Below, in pieces: positions 26,594 to 35,228 of a stretch of 64,000 nucleotides of DNA. A program made the translations under genes and the position numbers. Where the stretch lies: assembly GCA_021730945.1 (NCBI GenBank), contig JAKFYH010000006.1:1-64000 (forward strand). The letters run 5' to 3'. The notes beneath the pieces were generated by a model. It made no database searches and was not told the origin of the DNA. It saw only the letters and a list, made by a program, of their open reading frames with translations. Source of the DNA: Acidobacteriota bacterium (GTDB lineage: Bacteria > Acidobacteriota > Vicinamibacteria > Vicinamibacterales > UBA2999). How positions within the stretch are numbered: the stretch's first letter is position 1; every line of letters starts with the position of its first letter.

Positions 26594-27755
26594 AGTGGTT
26601 CTCGATATGACCCAGGTCATGGCCGGGCCGTATTGCGCGATGTTACTGGCTGACATGGGCGCGCGCGTGATCAAAGTGGAGCCGCCGGCCGGCGACTCGA
26701 CACGGGTCATGGCCGGTGCCAAGGGCCATGACAGCGCCGCGTTTAATGCCGTCAACCGCGGCAAGCTCGGCATGGTGCTCGACCTCGGCACCGTCAAGGG
26801 CCGCGAGGTCTTCTTGCGGCTGGCCAGAGGCGCCGACATCCTGGTGGAGAACTACCGGCCGGGCGTCATGGCCAAACTGGGGCTCGACTATGCCACCGTC
26901 GCGGCAGAGAACCCGCGGCTGATCTATGCCTCGATTTCCGGCCATGGCCAGACCGGGCCGTGGGCGTCAAAGGGCGGCTTCGATCTGATTGCCCAGGGGC
27001 TCTCGGGCATCATGTCGGTCACCGGCTCGCCGGGCGGACCGCCGGTCAAGACCGGGTTGCCGATCACCGACCTCGGTGCCGGGCTGTTTGCGACCATCGG
27101 CATCCTTGGCGCTCTTCATCACCGCTCCCACTCCGGACAGGGCCAGCATGTCGACACCTCGCTGGTCGATGCAGGGCTCGCCCTATCGGTATGGGAAGTA
27201 ACCGACTACGGGACGACCGGCCAGATCCCCGGGCCGATCGGGTCGGCGCACCGCCTGACCGCGCCCTACCAGGCCTTTCACTGCGCCGACGGCCACATCA
27301 CGATCGGCGCCGCCAACGATCGTAACTTTGCCAAGCTGACCACCGTGCTCGGACATCCCGAATGGGCCACCGACCCTCGCTTCGTCACCAATCACCAGCG
27401 CGTCCAGCATCGCCAGGTCCTGGCCGAACTGATTGACGCCGTCACCGGAACGCAACCTCGCGCCGCCTGGCTCGAGCGCCTCGACGCCGCCGGCATCCCC
27501 TGCGGTCCGATCCTGAACTACGAGGACGCCCTGGCCACGCCGCAGGCGGTCGCCCGAGAGATGACCACCGAAGTCGATCACCCGATTCTCGGCCGGTTGC
27601 GCACGATGGGGACACCCATCAAGTTGTCGGCCACGCCGCTTGACCCCCATCGCCGGGCGCCCATGCTCGGCGAGCACACCGACGATGTGCTGGCCGCGGC
27701 CGGCTACAGCCAGGACGAGATCGAGCAGCTGCGCTACGCCGGCGCCGTCATGTAG
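26565..27755 (+). CDS. Family III CoA-transferase (CaiB/BaiF type)
   Basis: 396 residues from ATG 26565. Seen: the conserved N-terminus LEGIVVLDMTQVMAGPYCAM, LLADMGARVIKVEPP, FNAVNRGKLGMVLDL, and the catalytic aspartate region GQHVDTSLVDAGLAL; a C-terminal small domain follows (AGIPCGPILNYEDALATPQA). It moves CoA between acyl-CoA and a free carboxylate. The N-terminal homology requires a start at or before TTG 26580, so the overlap with the divergent hydratase gene is real whichever start is used. With the hydratase gene it probably serves catabolism of an organic acid. Confidence 0.9.
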   Translation: MSQSRLLEGIVVLDMTQVMAGPYCAMLLADMGARVIKVEPPAGDSTRVMAGAKGHDSAAFNAVNRGKLGMVLDLGTVKGREVFLRLARGADILVENYRPGVMAKLGLDYATVAAENPRLIYASISGHGQTGPWASKGGFDLIAQGLSGIMSVTGSPGGPPVKTGLPITDLGAGLFATIGILGALHHRSHSGQGQHVDTSLVDAGLALSVWEVTDYGTTGQIPGPIGSAHRLTAPYQAFHCADGHITIGAANDRNFAKLTTVLGHPEWATDPRFVTNHQRVQHRQVLAELIDAVTGTQPRAAWLERLDAAGIPCGPILNYEDALATPQAVAREMTTEVDHPILGRLRTMGTPIKLSATPLDPHRRAPMLGEHTDDVLAAAGYSQDEIEQLRYAGAVM

Positions 27756-27758
27756 GCA

Positions 27759-28700
27759 TCACGCCGATGGCGGTGGGGCGGCCCGCCCCTGCAACTGCGC
27801 CTGCCCCATGGCCGCCGCGCCCATCAGGCCGCCCATGCCCAGCGATTCGACCGCGCTGCTCGGCACCACCATCAGGCCGCCCCGTTCCTTGAGGCCCTCG
27901 TAGAGCATGTTCATGGCCCGCAGTTGCAGGGCCACCGGGTTGGCTTGGTACGACAGCGCGGCGGTCTCGAAACTCCGCGCGATCTCCACCTCGGCCTGGC
28001 TGAGGATGACGCGCGCCTGCTTCTCCCGCGTCGCCTGCGCTTCTCGAGACATCGCGTCCTGGAGCGAGGCCGGAATCACGATGTCGCGCATGTCCACCGA
28101 CTGCACCGTGATCCCCCACGGATTGGTCCGCACGTCGATGCTGCGCTGCAACTCTTCCTCGATCTGCTCGCGCCCCCGCAGCAAGTCCGACAGCGAGGTC
28201 CGGCCGATGATGTCGCGCAGGGCGGTCTGTGCCGACCAGCTCACGGCATTGCGGAAGTTCTGCACCTCGAGCGCGGCCTTCTCGGTGTCGTGCACCATCC
28301 AGAACAGTACGGCGTCGACGTTGACCGGCACCATGTCGGCCGTCAACGTCTGCTCGGCAGCGAAACCGGTGGTCACAATGCGTTGATCGATCGTCGCCGG
28401 CAGGGTCTCGACAAACGGCACGATCCAGAACAGTCCGGGGCCGCGCAGCCCGGTATAGCGGCCGAGCCGGAACACGACCGCCCGCTCCCACTGCGCCGCC
28501 ACCCGCGGCGACTGCCCGAAGACCCAACCGGCCAGTAGTCCCAGGACGGCAAAGTACGGATTGGCGCCGCCGAGGACCACGGCCAGCCCAAACAGGGCCG
28601 GCACGAGGAACACCACGAAGGCGATGACGTTGATCGGACGGCTGCCCGCCGCCACCTCGCGATCGTCACGCCGCAAGCTGAGAATTGTGGCCACGCTCAT
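27759..28700 (-). CDS. Slipin / SPFH-domain (stomatin-like) membrane protein
   Basis: 313 residues. Two N-terminal hydrophobic segments (about 23-45 and 48-62) are followed by an SPFH/Band-7 domain (about 65-255; WERAVVFRLGRYTGLRGPGL, then TLTADMVPVNVDAVLFWMV). A charged helix REAQATREKQARVILSQAE leads to a Gly/Ala-rich tail. Slipins scaffold membrane microdomains; bacterial ones often pair with NfeD proteases, but no nfeD is present here. The start overlaps the stop of the upstream GntR gene as ATGA, so the regulator and slipin form one operon. It converges with the CoA-transferase gene 3 bp away. Confidence 0.9.
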   Translation of the reverse strand: MSVATILSLRRDDREVAAGSRPINVIAFVVFLVPALFGLAVVLGGANPYFAVLGLLAGWVFGQSPRVAAQWERAVVFRLGRYTGLRGPGLFWIVPFVETLPATIDQRIVTTGFAAEQTLTADMVPVNVDAVLFWMVHDTEKAALEVQNFRNAVSWSAQTALRDIIGRTSLSDLLRGREQIEEELQRSIDVRTNPWGITVQSVDMRDIVIPASLQDAMSREAQATREKQARVILSQAEVEIARSFETAALSYQANPVALQLRAMNMLYEGLKERGGLMVVPSSAVESLGMGGLMGAAAMGQAQLQGRAAPPPSA

Positions 28701-29089
28701 CCTCCCTGTTTGGCTATCGATTGCTTCAGCTGACGCAAGACCTCATCGGCCGAGAAGCCGCGCACGGCGGCCTCGTCCAGGCATCGCTGCACCAACGCGC
28801 GCAGTTCCGGTTCGCGCGCTCCGCTCTTCTTCGGCGCCGGCGCGGGTTCATCGGCGACAAAGGTGCCGGCGCCCCGCCGGGTCTGGAGCACGCCGCCGCG
28901 TTCCAGGTCGAGGTAGACCCGGGCAACCGTGTTGGCGTTGACCTTCAGTTCGACCGCCAGTTCGCGCACCGTGGGTAGCCTGTCGCCGGCCGCCAGCCGC
29001 CCGGTGGCAATGGCGGCGCGAATGCCGCGCTCCAACTGGGCGTAGAGCGGGGTGGGGTGGCGATGGTCGAGGGTCAATAACCCGGTCAC
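28697..29089 (-). CDS. GntR-family (YtrA-like) transcriptional regulator
   Basis: About 130 residues. A GntR winged helix covers about 8-75 (HRHPTPLYAQLERGIRAAI; GDRLPTVRELAVELKVNANT; GTFVADEP). The only C-terminal part is a short helical tail of about 45 residues, the reduced effector/dimer domain of the YtrA subfamily. An upstream in-frame ATG (29098) overlaps a -10 box, so I prefer GTG 29089, which would coincide with the transcription start. It is coupled to the slipin gene by a 4-nt overlap and is probably autoregulated through the palindrome at 29098-29111. Confidence 0.85.
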   Translation of the reverse strand: MTGLLTLDHRHPTPLYAQLERGIRAAIATGRLAAGDRLPTVRELAVELKVNANTVARVYLDLERGGVLQTRRGAGTFVADEPAPAPKKSGAREPELRALVQRCLDEAAVRGFSADEVLRQLKQSIAKQGG

Positions 29090-29096
29090 AACACCC

Positions 29097-29124
29097 ATTG
29101 TACTAGTACAAGAGTACAAGTCAA
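29097..29124 (-). promoter_or_regulatory. Promoter with embedded operator for the gntR-slipin operon
   Basis: On the minus strand, TTGACT (29124-29119; 5 of 6) and TACAAT (29102-29097; 5 of 6) are spaced 16 bp, a near-consensus promoter. The perfect 14-bp palindrome TTGTACTAGTACAA (29098-29111) covers the -10 box, and a second half-site GTACAAG occurs in the spacer (29114-29120), repeating 29106-29112. This is what an autorepressor operator looks like. The expected transcript start is next to GTG 29089. Confidence 0.65.
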
Positions 29125-29195
29125 GCGCTACCGTGGAATGGCGCCGCCCCGTGTAAGATCGTGACCTGAACCCCGTCCAACCGCCGCAGTCATCT

Positions 29196-30389
29196 ATGAC
29201 CAAATCCCGAATCGTCGTGTCCCTCCTCGCCGTCATTGTTGCCACCGCCGCGCTCGCCGGGCAGGGGATGCGGGGTGGCACGCAGATCGCTGCCGGGCAG
29301 GAGTGCCCGCCCGGGACCACCGAGGTCAGGCCCCGCACGTGCCAGGCGCCATCGGAGCCGCCGCCGAGCATCCTCGATTACCGCCCGCGCACGACGCTGG
29401 TGACGGCCGAGCACTTGGTGCCCAAGGCGAAGTACCCCGCCGTCGACGTGCACGGCCACCCGGGCAGCCTGACCACGCCCGAGGCGATCAACCGGGTCGT
29501 CGGAATCATGGACTCGCTCAACCTGAAGGTGATGCTGGTGGCCGAGAACGTCTCGGGCGCCCGCTTGACGAGCACGATGGCCGCCCTCAACCTGTCGCCG
29601 CACAAGGAACGGTTCCGCGTGCTGGCGGGCATTGATTTTCGCAACGTCGGACCGGAGTGGGGGGCCAAGGCCGCCGCGCAGCTTGAAGCCGACCTCAAGG
29701 CCGGCGCGATCGGCGTGGGCGAGGTTGGCAAGCAGTTCGGTCTTCGCACCACCAAGCCCGATGGTTCGCGCCTGAAGGTGGACGATCCCGAACTGGATCC
29801 GCTGTGGGCGGCATTTGCCCGGCTGGACGTGCCGGCCTTCATTCACACCGCCGAGCCGCAGGAATTCTTCCAGCCGCAGGACTTCAAGAACGAGCGCTGG
29901 CTGGAGCTGTCGCTATTTGCCGACCGCCGCAACAATCAGCCCGGGCAGGTGAGCTTCGAACAGTTGATCACCGAGCGCAACAACGTGTTCCGCAAGCATC
30001 CGAAGACGCGCTTCGTCGCCGCCCACTTCGGCTGGCACGCCAACGACCTGGCGCGGGCGTCGAAGATGCTCGACGAGTTTCCGAACGTGACCATCGAGGC
30101 CGGTGCGATCCTCTACGACCTCGGCCGCCAGCCGCGGGCCGCACGGGAATTCTTCGTCAAGTACGCCGACCGCATCATGTTCGGCAAGGACTCGTTCCAG
30201 CCCAACGAGTATCCGTACTACTGGCGGGTGTTTGAGACCGCCGACGAGTACTTTGACTACTACCGCGACTATCACGCCTTCTGGAAGCTCTACGGCCTGT
30301 CGTTGCCGGACGAGGTGCTGAAGAAGGTGTATTACAAGACCGCGCTCAAAGTGTTCAAGGGGTTGCCGCAAGGCGGCTGGCCGCAATAG
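29196..30389 (+). CDS. Secreted metal-dependent hydrolase, amidohydrolase-2 family
   Basis: 397 residues. A signal peptide covers about 1-22. The mature protein has an amidohydrolase_2 TIM barrel starting at about residue 80 (KYPAVDVHGHPGSLTTPEAI, with the HxH-type VDVHGH). Further elements are FIHTAEPQEF, FVAAHFGWHANDL and the late aspartate in IMFGKDSFQPNEYPYYWRV. Related enzymes decarboxylate or hydrolyse aromatic or cyclic compounds; the substrate here is unknown, and export is unusual for the group. A TAAGAT box lies 37 nt upstream. Its last 35 bp overlap the 3' end of the convergent TPR gene. Confidence 0.83.
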   Translation: MTKSRIVVSLLAVIVATAALAGQGMRGGTQIAAGQECPPGTTEVRPRTCQAPSEPPPSILDYRPRTTLVTAEHLVPKAKYPAVDVHGHPGSLTTPEAINRVVGIMDSLNLKVMLVAENVSGARLTSTMAALNLSPHKERFRVLAGIDFRNVGPEWGAKAAAQLEADLKAGAIGVGEVGKQFGLRTTKPDGSRLKVDDPELDPLWAAFARLDVPAFIHTAEPQEFFQPQDFKNERWLELSLFADRRNNQPGQVSFEQLITERNNVFRKHPKTRFVAAHFGWHANDLARASKMLDEFPNVTIEAGAILYDLGRQPRAAREFFVKYADRIMFGKDSFQPNEYPYYWRVFETADEYFDYYRDYHAFWKLYGLSLPDEVLKKVYYKTALKVFKGLPQGGWPQ

Positions 30390-31920
30390 CCAGGGCCTTG
30401 ACCGACGGCGTGCGCTTCGGGGTTCGCTGTAGTGACAGCTCCAACGCCGCCGCCGCTTCTGCGGGGCGCCCGGCCTCCAGCAGCATCTCGCCGTAGAACT
30501 CCGGCGCCGGCTTGATCGGATCGGGCGGACCCGACGGCGCCGACAGCGTCAGTTCGATTTCCATCGCCTCCCTGGCGAGGCGCAGTGCCTCGTCCTTCTG
30601 GCCGCGGCCGTAGCGGATCAGCGCACCCACCTGCTTCTCCATGATCGCGACCGGCTTGGCGCTGTATGGGTTGGCACCGGCTTCGAGTTTTTCGCGCGCC
30701 TGGGCGAGCATCGTCTCGGCGGCGGCGGCGGCGGCGAAGTCGCCCAATTTCGCCGCGCTGTAGCCGGCAATAAAGGTCCAGGTGTTGCTGGCACCGTAGG
30801 CCGGCATCGCCATCCCCGGCATGCCGGCATGGGCGGGGGCAGCTGCGGCGGTGGCCGGCGGCGGGCTGTCGATCGTGATCTTCTCCCACTTCTCGGTCTC
30901 GAGGATCAGGCGCGCCCGCATGCCGAGATAGCCGTCGCGAATACCACGATTGCCGGCATTGCGATCAGCGGCCTGCTTCGCCGATTCGACGTTCCGCCTG
31001 GCCTCGTCCATGTCGCCGCGCATCAGGTTGGCGTAGGTCAACCAGGACAGCGTGTGAAAGTCCTCGCGGCCCTCGGCCAGTTTCATGCGGGCATTGAGTT
31101 CGCTGGCTGCCTTGTAGGCGGCAATGTTCGAGGTCCGCACGGCGTCCCACATTCCCAACTGCACGAAGATGTGCGACGGCATATGCAGCGCATGCGCGGC
31201 GGCGGGGGCAATGCCGGCGTAGGCAAGGGCGGCCGGCAGCGCCAGCGGCGCGTGGTCCGGGTCATCAAACGCATGGATGATGAAGTGCGCCGCGCCCGGA
31301 TGCTTCGGGTTGGCCTGGTAGACCTTTTCGACAATCGACGCCGCCAGCGCCTGGCGGCGGAAACCCCGGTCGGCTGGGCGCACGGTGCCGAGCAGCGACA
31401 GCGCATACCAGGTGGCCACCTCGTGATCGTCCGGCCATTTCGCGAAATTGGCCGCCATGGCATTGGCATACGCGGTGTCGCGAGCCAGCTTGCTTGCGCT
31501 GAGCGAAGTCGAAGCGTCGCCGGGCGAGTAATACAGCACGTCGATGGCTTCGATGAACGCCTTCTCTTTTGGCGTCTTGACCTTGGCCACGCGGCCGGCC
31601 AGCGTTGGCGCAATCTTCTCCAGCACCTTCCTGGCGGCCTCGGTATCCTGCTGCGCCCACAGCGGATGGTTATGGCTCATGGCCTCGCCCCAGTAGGCCA
31701 TGGCGAAGGTGGGATCGATCTTCTGCGCTCGCTGGAACGCCGCCGCCGCCTCGTCGAACTGAAAGCTGTGCAGGTTCTTCACGCCCTCGAGAAACGCCGG
31801 CTGCGCCGCCGCCGCACCCGAGGTGGGAAAGGTGATGGTGCCGAGTTCTTGCGACGCCAACGGCGTGGAGAGGGCGCACCAGGCGACCACCACAGACGCG
31901 CGAACGAGATGCTTCATCAT
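30355..31920 (-). CDS. Exported TPR-repeat protein of unknown function
   Basis: 521 residues from ATG 31920 (ATG 31917 also possible); GAGGAGA lies 5-8 nt upstream. A signal peptide covers about 1-24 (ASVVVAWCALSTPLASQ). TPR-like helical pairs span most of the protein (FQFDEAAAAFQRAQKIDPTF, HAFDDPDHAPLALPAALAYA, LHMPSHIFVQLGMWDAVRTS). A Pro/Ala/Met-rich loop near 365-385 interrupts them. A short element (minus strand 31516-31497) is inserted in frame, reading DASTSLSAS. It starts 10 bp after the citrate synthase stop, so they may share a transcript. Its 3' end overlaps the amidohydrolase gene. Confidence 0.83.
   Translation of the reverse strand: MMKHLVRASVVVAWCALSTPLASQELGTITFPTSGAAAAQPAFLEGVKNLHSFQFDEAAAAFQRAQKIDPTFAMAYWGEAMSHNHPLWAQQDTEAARKVLEKIAPTLAGRVAKVKTPKEKAFIEAIDVLYYSPGDASTSLSASKLARDTAYANAMAANFAKWPDDHEVATWYALSLLGTVRPADRGFRRQALAASIVEKVYQANPKHPGAAHFIIHAFDDPDHAPLALPAALAYAGIAPAAAHALHMPSHIFVQLGMWDAVRTSNIAAYKAASELNARMKLAEGREDFHTLSWLTYANLMRGDMDEARRNVESAKQAADRNAGNRGIRDGYLGMRARLILETEKWEKITIDSPPPATAAAAPAHAGMPGMAMPAYGASNTWTFIAGYSAAKLGDFAAAAAAETMLAQAREKLEAGANPYSAKPVAIMEKQVGALIRYGRGQKDEALRLAREAMEIELTLSAPSGPPDPIKPAPEFYGEMLLEAGRPAEAAAALELSLQRTPKRTPSVKALAIAASRLAATP
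31497..31516 (-). repeat. Second copy of the 20-bp in-frame element, in the TPR gene
   Basis: On the coding (minus) strand it reads CGCTTCGACTTCGCTCAGCG and encodes the start of DASTSLSAS. It matches the mutS2 copy at 17 of 20 positions. The inverted ends CGCT/AGCG keep base pairing through a double change relative to CCCT/AGGG. Confidence 0.55.
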
Positions 31921-31930
31921 GAGTTCTCCT

Positions 31931-33070
31931 CTACCGCTGCTCGACGGGAATCCAGGTTTGCGGATATGCGGGGCCAATGTAGTCGGCACGCGGCCGGATC
32001 AGCCGGTTGTTGGCCAGTTGCTCCAGCACGTGGGCGGTCCAGCCGGAAATCCGGCTCACGGCAAAGATCGGCGTGTAGAGGTCGATGGCAATGCCCATCG
32101 TGTAATAGGTGGACGCCGAATAGAAGTCGACGTTGGGATGGAGCTTCTTCTCGGCCTTGACCAGTGCCTCGATCCGCTCGCTCATCTCGAACCAGCGGGT
32201 GTTGCCGGCCCGGGCGCCCAACTGCTTGGACATCTGGCGCAGGTGGGTGGCGCGCGGATCCTCGGTGTTGTAGACGCGATGGCCGAAGCCGGAGATCTTC
32301 TCCTTGCGCGCGAACTTGCCCTTCACGAACGCGTCGATGCGCTCGCCCGGCGCGTCCTGGCCGATTTCGATCAGCATCTTCATGACTTCGGCATTGGCGC
32401 CGCCGTGAAGCGGCCCCTTCAGGGTGCCGATGCCGGCGACAATCGCGGAATGGATGTCGGTGAGCGTCGCGGCGGCGACGCGGGCGGCAAAGGTCGACGC
32501 GTTCAGCTCGTGATCGGCATGCAGCGTCAGCGCGACATCCATGGCCCGAATCGCGGTGGCGTGGGGCCGCGTGCCCGTGAGCATGTAGAGAAAATTGGCG
32601 GCGTGCCCCATGGCCGGATCGGGAGCGATCGGTCCGCCGCCCTGCTGCATGCGGCCCCAGGTGGCCACCAGGCTGGCGACCTGCCCGGTCAGGCGCACGG
32701 CCTTGCGATACGACGCGGCCAGCGAGTTGTCGTGGGCGTCCGGATCGTAGTGGCCCAGCGCCGAGGTCAGCGTCCGCAGCGCGTCCATGCCGTCCGACGG
32801 CGGCAGCATGTTCATCAGCCGGATGATCGCTTCGGGGAGCGGCCGCGCGGCGGCCAGTTGCGACTGCAGGTCGCCGAGCTCCGCGCGGTTCGGCAACCGG
32901 CCATGCCATAGCAGGTAGCACGTTTCCTCGAAGGTGGCGTGCCGGGCCAGGTCGTGAATGTCGTGGCCGCAATACGCCAGCACCCCGCGATCGCCGTCCA
33001 GGAAACAAATCCTGGACGAGGTCGCCACCACATCTTCCAACCCGCCTTTTGGTTTCGCCTCAGCCGCCAT
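31931..33070 (-). CDS. gltA: Citrate synthase (or 2-methylcitrate synthase)
   Basis: 379 residues, the short prokaryotic/archaeal-type length. It condenses oxaloacetate with acetyl-CoA (or propionyl-CoA). Catalytic residues are visible: His in LTLHADHELNASTF, His in GPLHGGANAEVMKM, the GFGHRVYNTEDPRA substrate segment, and Asp in VDFYSASTYYTMGI. The longer ORF start is unsupported; ATG 33070 begins the family match (GLEDVVATSSRICFLDGDRG). TAAGAT lies 7 nt before the ATG on the minus strand with no ribosome site, again suggesting a leaderless message. No prp genes are near, so citrate synthase is favoured. Confidence 0.92.
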   Translation of the reverse strand: MAAEAKPKGGLEDVVATSSRICFLDGDRGVLAYCGHDIHDLARHATFEETCYLLWHGRLPNRAELGDLQSQLAAARPLPEAIIRLMNMLPPSDGMDALRTLTSALGHYDPDAHDNSLAASYRKAVRLTGQVASLVATWGRMQQGGGPIAPDPAMGHAANFLYMLTGTRPHATAIRAMDVALTLHADHELNASTFAARVAAATLTDIHSAIVAGIGTLKGPLHGGANAEVMKMLIEIGQDAPGERIDAFVKGKFARKEKISGFGHRVYNTEDPRATHLRQMSKQLGARAGNTRWFEMSERIEALVKAEKKLHPNVDFYSASTYYTMGIAIDLYTPIFAVSRISGWTAHVLEQLANNRLIRPRADYIGPAYPQTWIPVEQR

Positions 33071-33077
33071 GCCAGTG

Positions 33078-33083
33078 ATCTTA
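33078..33083 (-). promoter_or_regulatory. TAAGAT -10-like box directly before the citrate synthase gene
   Basis: On the minus strand TAAGAT is followed by 7 nt and then the ATG at 33070. No Shine-Dalgarno sequence is present, so the transcript would start at about the start codon. Confidence 0.35.
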
Positions 33084-33191
33084 CTGCCTTCGGCCGGGCC
33101 CCGCTGCGGCGGCCAGGGGCGGCGGCCGGCCCGGCCCGGGCAGTTGCGTGCCGGTGATTGGGGTAAGCTGAGGCCCCCAAGGAGGGTCCTC

Positions 33192-33620
33192 ATGGCCGAA
33201 CAGAGCTACAGCAGCCACACCCGGTGGTTGCCGGCGTTTCACTTTTTCGCATTCCCCGTTCTACTTCTCAACACGATTAACGAACTGCGTCACCTCTACC
33301 TGGCCCCGTCGCGCAGCACGGCGTTTGCGGCGCTGGTGGCAGCGGCAATCATGACCTCGCTCTTTCTCGCCCGGGTCATGGCCCTGACCGCGCAGGATCG
33401 GCTGATCCGCCTCGAGATGCGGCTGCGCCTCCAGGCATTGTTGCCGCCCGATCTGATGGCGCGGTTCAACGAACTCACCGTGTCGCAACTGGTCGGGCTC
33501 CGGTTTGCCAGCGACGGCGAGCTGCCGGCGCTGGTTGGCACCGTGCTCAAGGACGGCACCAAGCAGAGCGAGATCAAGAAGATGATCAAGCAGTGGGTAC
33601 CCGACCTGGTGCGCGTGTAA
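33192..33620 (+). CDS. DUF6526-like membrane protein
   Basis: 142 residues. Two membrane helices (about 13-30, FHFFAFPVLLLNTIN; about 43-62, AALVAAAIMTSLFLARVMAL) are followed by a conserved cytoplasmic region: TAQDRLIRLEMRLRLQALLP, then LTVSQLVGLRFASDGELPAL and IKKMIKQWVPDLVRV. This matches small proteins classed as DUF6526, function unknown. ATG 33192 has a perfect AAGGAGG 6 nt upstream, one of the strongest ribosome sites in the window. The gene is divergent from the citrate synthase gene. Confidence 0.82.
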   Translation: MAEQSYSSHTRWLPAFHFFAFPVLLLNTINELRHLYLAPSRSTAFAALVAAAIMTSLFLARVMALTAQDRLIRLEMRLRLQALLPPDLMARFNELTVSQLVGLRFASDGELPALVGTVLKDGTKQSEIKKMIKQWVPDLVRV

Positions 33621-33627
33621 GCGGGCG

Positions 33628-35133
33628 CTAGCGGCCGGAGATTCCGAGCACCTGACGCCACCCCGACGGCACGGCCGCGCCGCCGCCGGGTTCGTAGGAC
33701 GGCCCGTCGTCCGTCGTCGAGGTGGTGGGCAGGCCTTCGAGCACCGCGATCGCCCACTCGAGCGCCGCATTCTCGCGTTCCTGGTGTTCGATGATCCAGA
33801 CCAGCCGGTCGCCGGGATCGCCGGTCGTCGCGGCATCGATTCCGTCACGGTAGTGGTCGGTGTCTTCAACTTCGTCGATCGCATCCTCGGTGGGCTCCGC
33901 GGTCGCGCTGTCGGCGCGATCGCGGTAGAACTCGTAGCGGTCGTGGATGTCCTGGGCCTGCTCAATGCGCTCGCCCCACCGCTCGAATGCGCCCTGCAGC
34001 GCCGGGAAGGCCGCTGACAGCCGGTAGGCGGCGTGAATCACGCGCGCGGCGGGCGCCGCCACCACGCCACGGCTGCGAGGCCGTGAACGGTGAAAGGTGA
34101 AGCCCTGGTCGTGAATCTCGTGGACTTCGCGCCGGCCACCGGCGGCCGGCCGGCTGAAGCGGATGGTCTTGAACGCGTAGGCGGTCAAACGGGCGTCGCG
34201 CGGATGCCGCCGCGGGGCTATCGTGTCGTCGTAGATGGTTTCGGTGCGGCCGCCGCGCTCGTCGTCGATGGCAATGATGCGGTTGAGCCGATCGCGGGTC
34301 ACGTTGACCCGGCCTGGCATCAGCACCTCGACGCGCGTGTTCGCGAATGAGTCTGGAAAGAAGCGGATGAAGTAGCCGCGTGGGTGCCGTGACCACTGGC
34401 CGCGCTGAACGGTATTCGGGCTGTCCGCGGGCACGCCGCTCAGTACGGCGATCCGTTCGGCCTCGTCATAGGTGGCATCGGCGCGACTGAACAGGGAGCG
34501 CAGATCCGACTCAACCTCGAGCGCCTGCCTCACGGGCGTCGTCAGACCACCGAACAAGCGGGTGCGCTCGGCCGCGGCCAACACGTCGAAGCCATTGGCG
34601 TTGATCGCGCGGATCTCACTGGCCGGCAGCAGCAGCCGCGCCGCGAGTTGCAGCGCCGGCGGCATGTCACTGGTGCGAACCCGCGACAGGATGGCCCAGA
34701 GCAGCATCTGCACGTCGCCCCTGGGCACTTCGGGGTGCCTGACCGTGCCCCCCAGGATGGCCTGGATCGCGCCGGCACGGGCGCCCTTGAACGGCGCGAA
34801 CATGTAGCCGTCGCCCTGGTCCGGCGCGTGGGTGGCGGTGCGCAGGCAATAGCTTTCGAAGGTGCCTTCCCACAGCCCCGGGCGCAAGACAAACCCGCCC
34901 GTGGCGGTACGTGGCAGGTCGCGCAGCGGCCGCGCCGTTCGCCGCACGGGCTTGCGGTCGAGGACGCGGAGTGGCCTGGCCGTGTCGTCGAATGTCGTGG
35001 TCAACGGCGCGCCGCGCAGCAGGGCGTCGAGCGAGGGCAGCTTTCGCGCAATCGCGCCAAGATCCCTCGGCAACTGAGCAGCGGCCGTGAGTGGCAACGC
35101 GGCGACCAACACGAGCGTCGCGACTGTGCGCAT
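33628..35133 (-). CDS. Secreted protein of unknown function, about 500 residues
   Basis: 501 residues. A signal peptide covers about 1-20 (VATLVLVAALPLTAAA). I recognise no catalytic motif. The middle is probably beta-rich (RVEVLMPGRVNVTRDRLNRI; DDERGGRTETIYDD), resembling a porin-like or carbohydrate-interacting domain, and is followed by an acidic helical stretch (about 400-450; AEPTEDAIDEVEDTDHYRD). ATG 35133 has AAGGAG 7 nt upstream and starts the signal peptide; the longer ORF start does not. It converges with the DUF6526 gene 7 bp away. Confidence 0.72.
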   Translation of the reverse strand: MRTVATLVLVAALPLTAAAQLPRDLGAIARKLPSLDALLRGAPLTTTFDDTARPLRVLDRKPVRRTARPLRDLPRTATGGFVLRPGLWEGTFESYCLRTATHAPDQGDGYMFAPFKGARAGAIQAILGGTVRHPEVPRGDVQMLLWAILSRVRTSDMPPALQLAARLLLPASEIRAINANGFDVLAAAERTRLFGGLTTPVRQALEVESDLRSLFSRADATYDEAERIAVLSGVPADSPNTVQRGQWSRHPRGYFIRFFPDSFANTRVEVLMPGRVNVTRDRLNRIIAIDDERGGRTETIYDDTIAPRRHPRDARLTAYAFKTIRFSRPAAGGRREVHEIHDQGFTFHRSRPRSRGVVAAPAARVIHAAYRLSAAFPALQGAFERWGERIEQAQDIHDRYEFYRDRADSATAEPTEDAIDEVEDTDHYRDGIDAATTGDPGDRLVWIIEHQERENAALEWAIAVLEGLPTTSTTDDGPSYEPGGGAAVPSGWRQVLGISGR

Positions 35134-35228
35134 CTTGGGCTCCTTGGGGTGGAGGCCGGTATTGTACACAGCCGTCCGGCAAAGTCACGATGCCAGCTTG
35201 AGCGAGCGACTACACTGGATCGGTAGCC

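Noticed and set aside
29090-29098. ATG 29098 as start of the GntR regulator
   Set aside because: The ATG shares bases with the TACAAT -10 box; the predicted transcript begins after it, next to GTG 29089.
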